Made by a program: the position numbers and the translations under genes. From contig JAUJOZ010000002.1 of NCBI GenBank assembly GCA_030447415.1, positions 124,001 through 188,000 on the forward strand: 64,000 bases of DNA, written 5' to 3'. The DNA comes from Thermomicrobiales bacterium. Its GTDB lineage: Bacteria; Chloroflexota; Chloroflexia; Thermomicrobiales; UBA6265. The notes under the pieces are model-generated. The model worked only from the letters and a program-made list of their open reading frames with translations, was not told the DNA's origin and made no database searches. Below, piece by piece: positions 62,753-64,000 of this stretch (positions are counted from its first letter, which is position 1; every line of letters begins with the position of its first letter).

Positions 62753-63001
62753 TCCGCGCTCGGCCTCCTGTATCCACTATCCACCGCGGCTGTCCGCCTG
62801 AGGCGGGGGGCGAATCGCCCCACTTCGGTGGCCGAAGAGCGGCCCCCCCTTCTGGTGTGTCGCAACCACTGGTGGCGCTCCCCGTCGGTCGGTCAGCACG
62901 GCCTCGCAGAACCGAGGCTCGCCTACCTCGATGCCGCGTCGTTGGATTGCGGGTGGCTGCGGCTTGCTGGCACTCGCTGCGGGAGGACACCGAGCTCTTC
63001 C

Positions 63002-63505
63002 CTACAGCGACGGATCGGCGGCGGCACGGCCGGCTTCCCGCAGCCGCGCCGCGGCGAGGAGCACGGCCTCGGTGATCTGCGGGTAGGAGCCGCAGCGGCA
63101 GAGGTTGCCGGCCAGGTACGCCGCGACCTCCGCCGGCGTTGGATCCGGGTTCTCGGTGAGCAGCGCCTTGGTGCCGAGGATCATACCGGGTGTGCAGTAG
63201 GAGCACTGGAATCCCATCCGCTCGACGAACGCTTGCTGGATCGGGTCGAGCGCACCCTCGTCGCCGCTCAAGCCCTCGACAGTCTCGACGGTAGCGCCGT
63301 CGACCAGGGGCGCGAGGAGGAGGCAGGCGCTGAGCGGGGCGCCGTCGACGAGGACGGTGCACGCGCCGCAGATACCGATACCGCAGGTGGACCGGACACT
63401 GGTCAGGCCGCACGCATCGCGGAGGACTTCCAGGAGGGTCGCGTCCGTGGCGACCGTCAACTCCGTCGGCTCGCCGTTGAGGCGGAAGGCGACCGAGCGC
63501 TCCAT
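63002..63505 (-). CDS. [2Fe-2S] small subunit of a molybdenum hydroxylase
   Basis: A 167-residue protein of the CoxS/XdhC-type iron-sulfur subunit. The first cluster is a plant-type ferredoxin site (CGIGICGACTVLV ... LSACLLL), the second CSYCTPGM with CRCGSYPQI. It hands electrons from the molybdenum centre to the flavin or an acceptor. Its ATG overlaps the stop of the upstream catalytic subunit by one base (TGATG), so the two are coupled. No medium FAD subunit follows within the window. Confidence 0.92.
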   Translation of the reverse strand: MERSVAFRLNGEPTELTVATDATLLEVLRDACGLTSVRSTCGIGICGACTVLVDGAPLSACLLLAPLVDGATVETVEGLSGDEGALDPIQQAFVERMGFQCSYCTPGMILGTKALLTENPDPTPAEVAAYLAGNLCRCGSYPQITEAVLLAAARLREAGRAAADPSL

Positions 63506-64000
63506 CAGCCGTCGTCCTCGCCGGGACCGTTCCCGCCGCGCGTAGTGGTGGCCATGGCGCGGAGGACGCGCTCGGGGGTGAGCGGCAGCTCACGGACCCG
63601 GGTGCCGATGGCGCGGGCGACGGCGTTGCCGATGGCGGCCGGGATCGGCGGCAGCGCGATCTCGCCCACGCCGTGCATGTCGGCGCCGGGTTTCTCCAGC
63701 AGGTCGTGGGTGAGCGCCGCCGGAAGATCCATGAACGAGGGGATCAGGTAGTCGGACAGGTTCGCGTTCGTTGCCTGGCCGCCGTCGTAGACGATCTCCT
63801 CGAACAAGGCGCTGCCGAGGCCGAAGACCAGGTTGCCGACGTTCTGGAGCGCGGCGGTGTGTCGGTTGACCACCTTGCCGGCGTTGACGGCGCCGTGAGC
63901 GTGGAGGACGGTCACCTTGCCGGTGAAGGTGTCGACCTCGACCTCGACGGCGCCGGCGCCCTGGTGCCAGTGGGACGAGGCGATCCCCTGCCCGGTGTCG
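63505..64000 (-). CDS. Molybdopterin-binding catalytic subunit of a xanthine/aldehyde-type hydroxylase, 5' part missing
   Basis: The C-terminal ~165 residues of a large subunit. The frame is open at the window edge (DTGQGIASSHWHQGAGAVEVEV). It continues VDTFTGKVTVLHAHGAVNAGKVVN, NVGNLVFGLGSALFEEIVYDGG, LSDYLIPSFMDLP and GVGEIALPPIPAAIGNAVARAIG, with the catalytic-type Glu in the GVGE segment. That segment and SDYLIP are typical of CoxL/XdhA-type enzymes. Substrate cannot be told. The gene starts beyond 64000 on the minus strand. Confidence 0.92.
   Translation of the reverse strand, partial: DTGQGIASSHWHQGAGAVEVEVDTFTGKVTVLHAHGAVNAGKVVNRHTAALQNVGNLVFGLGSALFEEIVYDGGQATNANLSDYLIPSFMDLPAALTHDLLEKPGADMHGVGEIALPPIPAAIGNAVARAIGTRVRELPLTPERVLRAMATTTRGGNGPGEDDG

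Noticed and set aside
1..64000. tRNA, rRNA or CRISPR loci
   Set aside because: Isolated GTTCGA-like strings occur inside coding regions without a cloverleaf; no regularly spaced repeats were seen.

Overview
This is a GC-rich bacterial chromosome segment with closely packed genes on both strands. No rRNA, tRNA or CRISPR array is visible. The gene content (a fur-sufC-B-D-S-U-Rieske cluster, three-gene transhydrogenase, F420-type oxidoreductase, Tat-exported ferritin-like protein, and several secreted proteins with Pro/Thr/Ala-rich linkers) is most consistent with a Thermomicrobia/Sphaerobacter-like member of Chloroflexota. That placement is inference from protein character; no marker gene proves it.

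Layout. 1-11.5 kb is metabolic: a truncated PLP decarboxylase, an LLM oxidoreductase, a PD-(D/E)XK-like protein, an MDR dehydrogenase with a sugar isomerase, a decayed MDR gene, a rubredoxin/FAD/ferredoxin fusion and a hydroxyacid dehydrogenase. 11.7-18.7 kb is the Fe-S assembly operon, closed by a 16-bp hairpin terminator. 18.7-32.6 kb carries a ferritin-like protein, GNAT, MFS transporter, secreted proteins, a PLD enzyme, the pnt operon, a DUF4383 protein, a RecQ helicase and a small membrane protein.

33-45.4 kb is the accessory zone. It holds a decayed IS630-type element, a flavin-protein gene bracketed by 17-bp inverted repeats, and two ~109-bp MITE-like repeats around a DUF5655/NucS-like nuclease gene. 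The IS, the flavin-gene unit and the first MITE abut at shared TA dinucleotides. Further on are a Cys-rich secreted protein, a small secreted peptide between two identical 22-bp palindromes, and an XRE plus large-serine-recombinase module that interrupts a HAD-hydrolase gene. A second, inverted copy of that HAD gene lies 2.5 kb away. An HTH-transmembrane protein follows.

45.8-64 kb returns to housekeeping: an M20 peptidase, glutamine-synthetase-like ligase and amidohydrolase operon; an Erm-type rRNA methyltransferase; a Tat-exported esterase; a coiled-coil protein; cobalamin-dependent methionine synthase; ankyrin and secreted proteins; a ferritin; two stand-alone response regulators; Nudix; GNAT; and the end of a molybdenum hydroxylase operon.

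The strongest regulatory find is upstream of the Erm-type gene. A 13-codon ORF ending in Arg-Ile-Arg-Arg-Ala has its ATG 9 nt after a plausible -10 box, so its transcript may be near-leaderless. Just past its stop lies an 8-nt segment perfectly complementary to the erm ribosome-binding site. This is the architecture expected of macrolide-inducible translational attenuation.

Caution: many conserved genes (fur, sufC, sufB, metH, erm, HAD, GNAT) carry single-base indels, often in G or C runs. These look more like consensus sequencing errors than biology, so frameshift-based calls are provisional.
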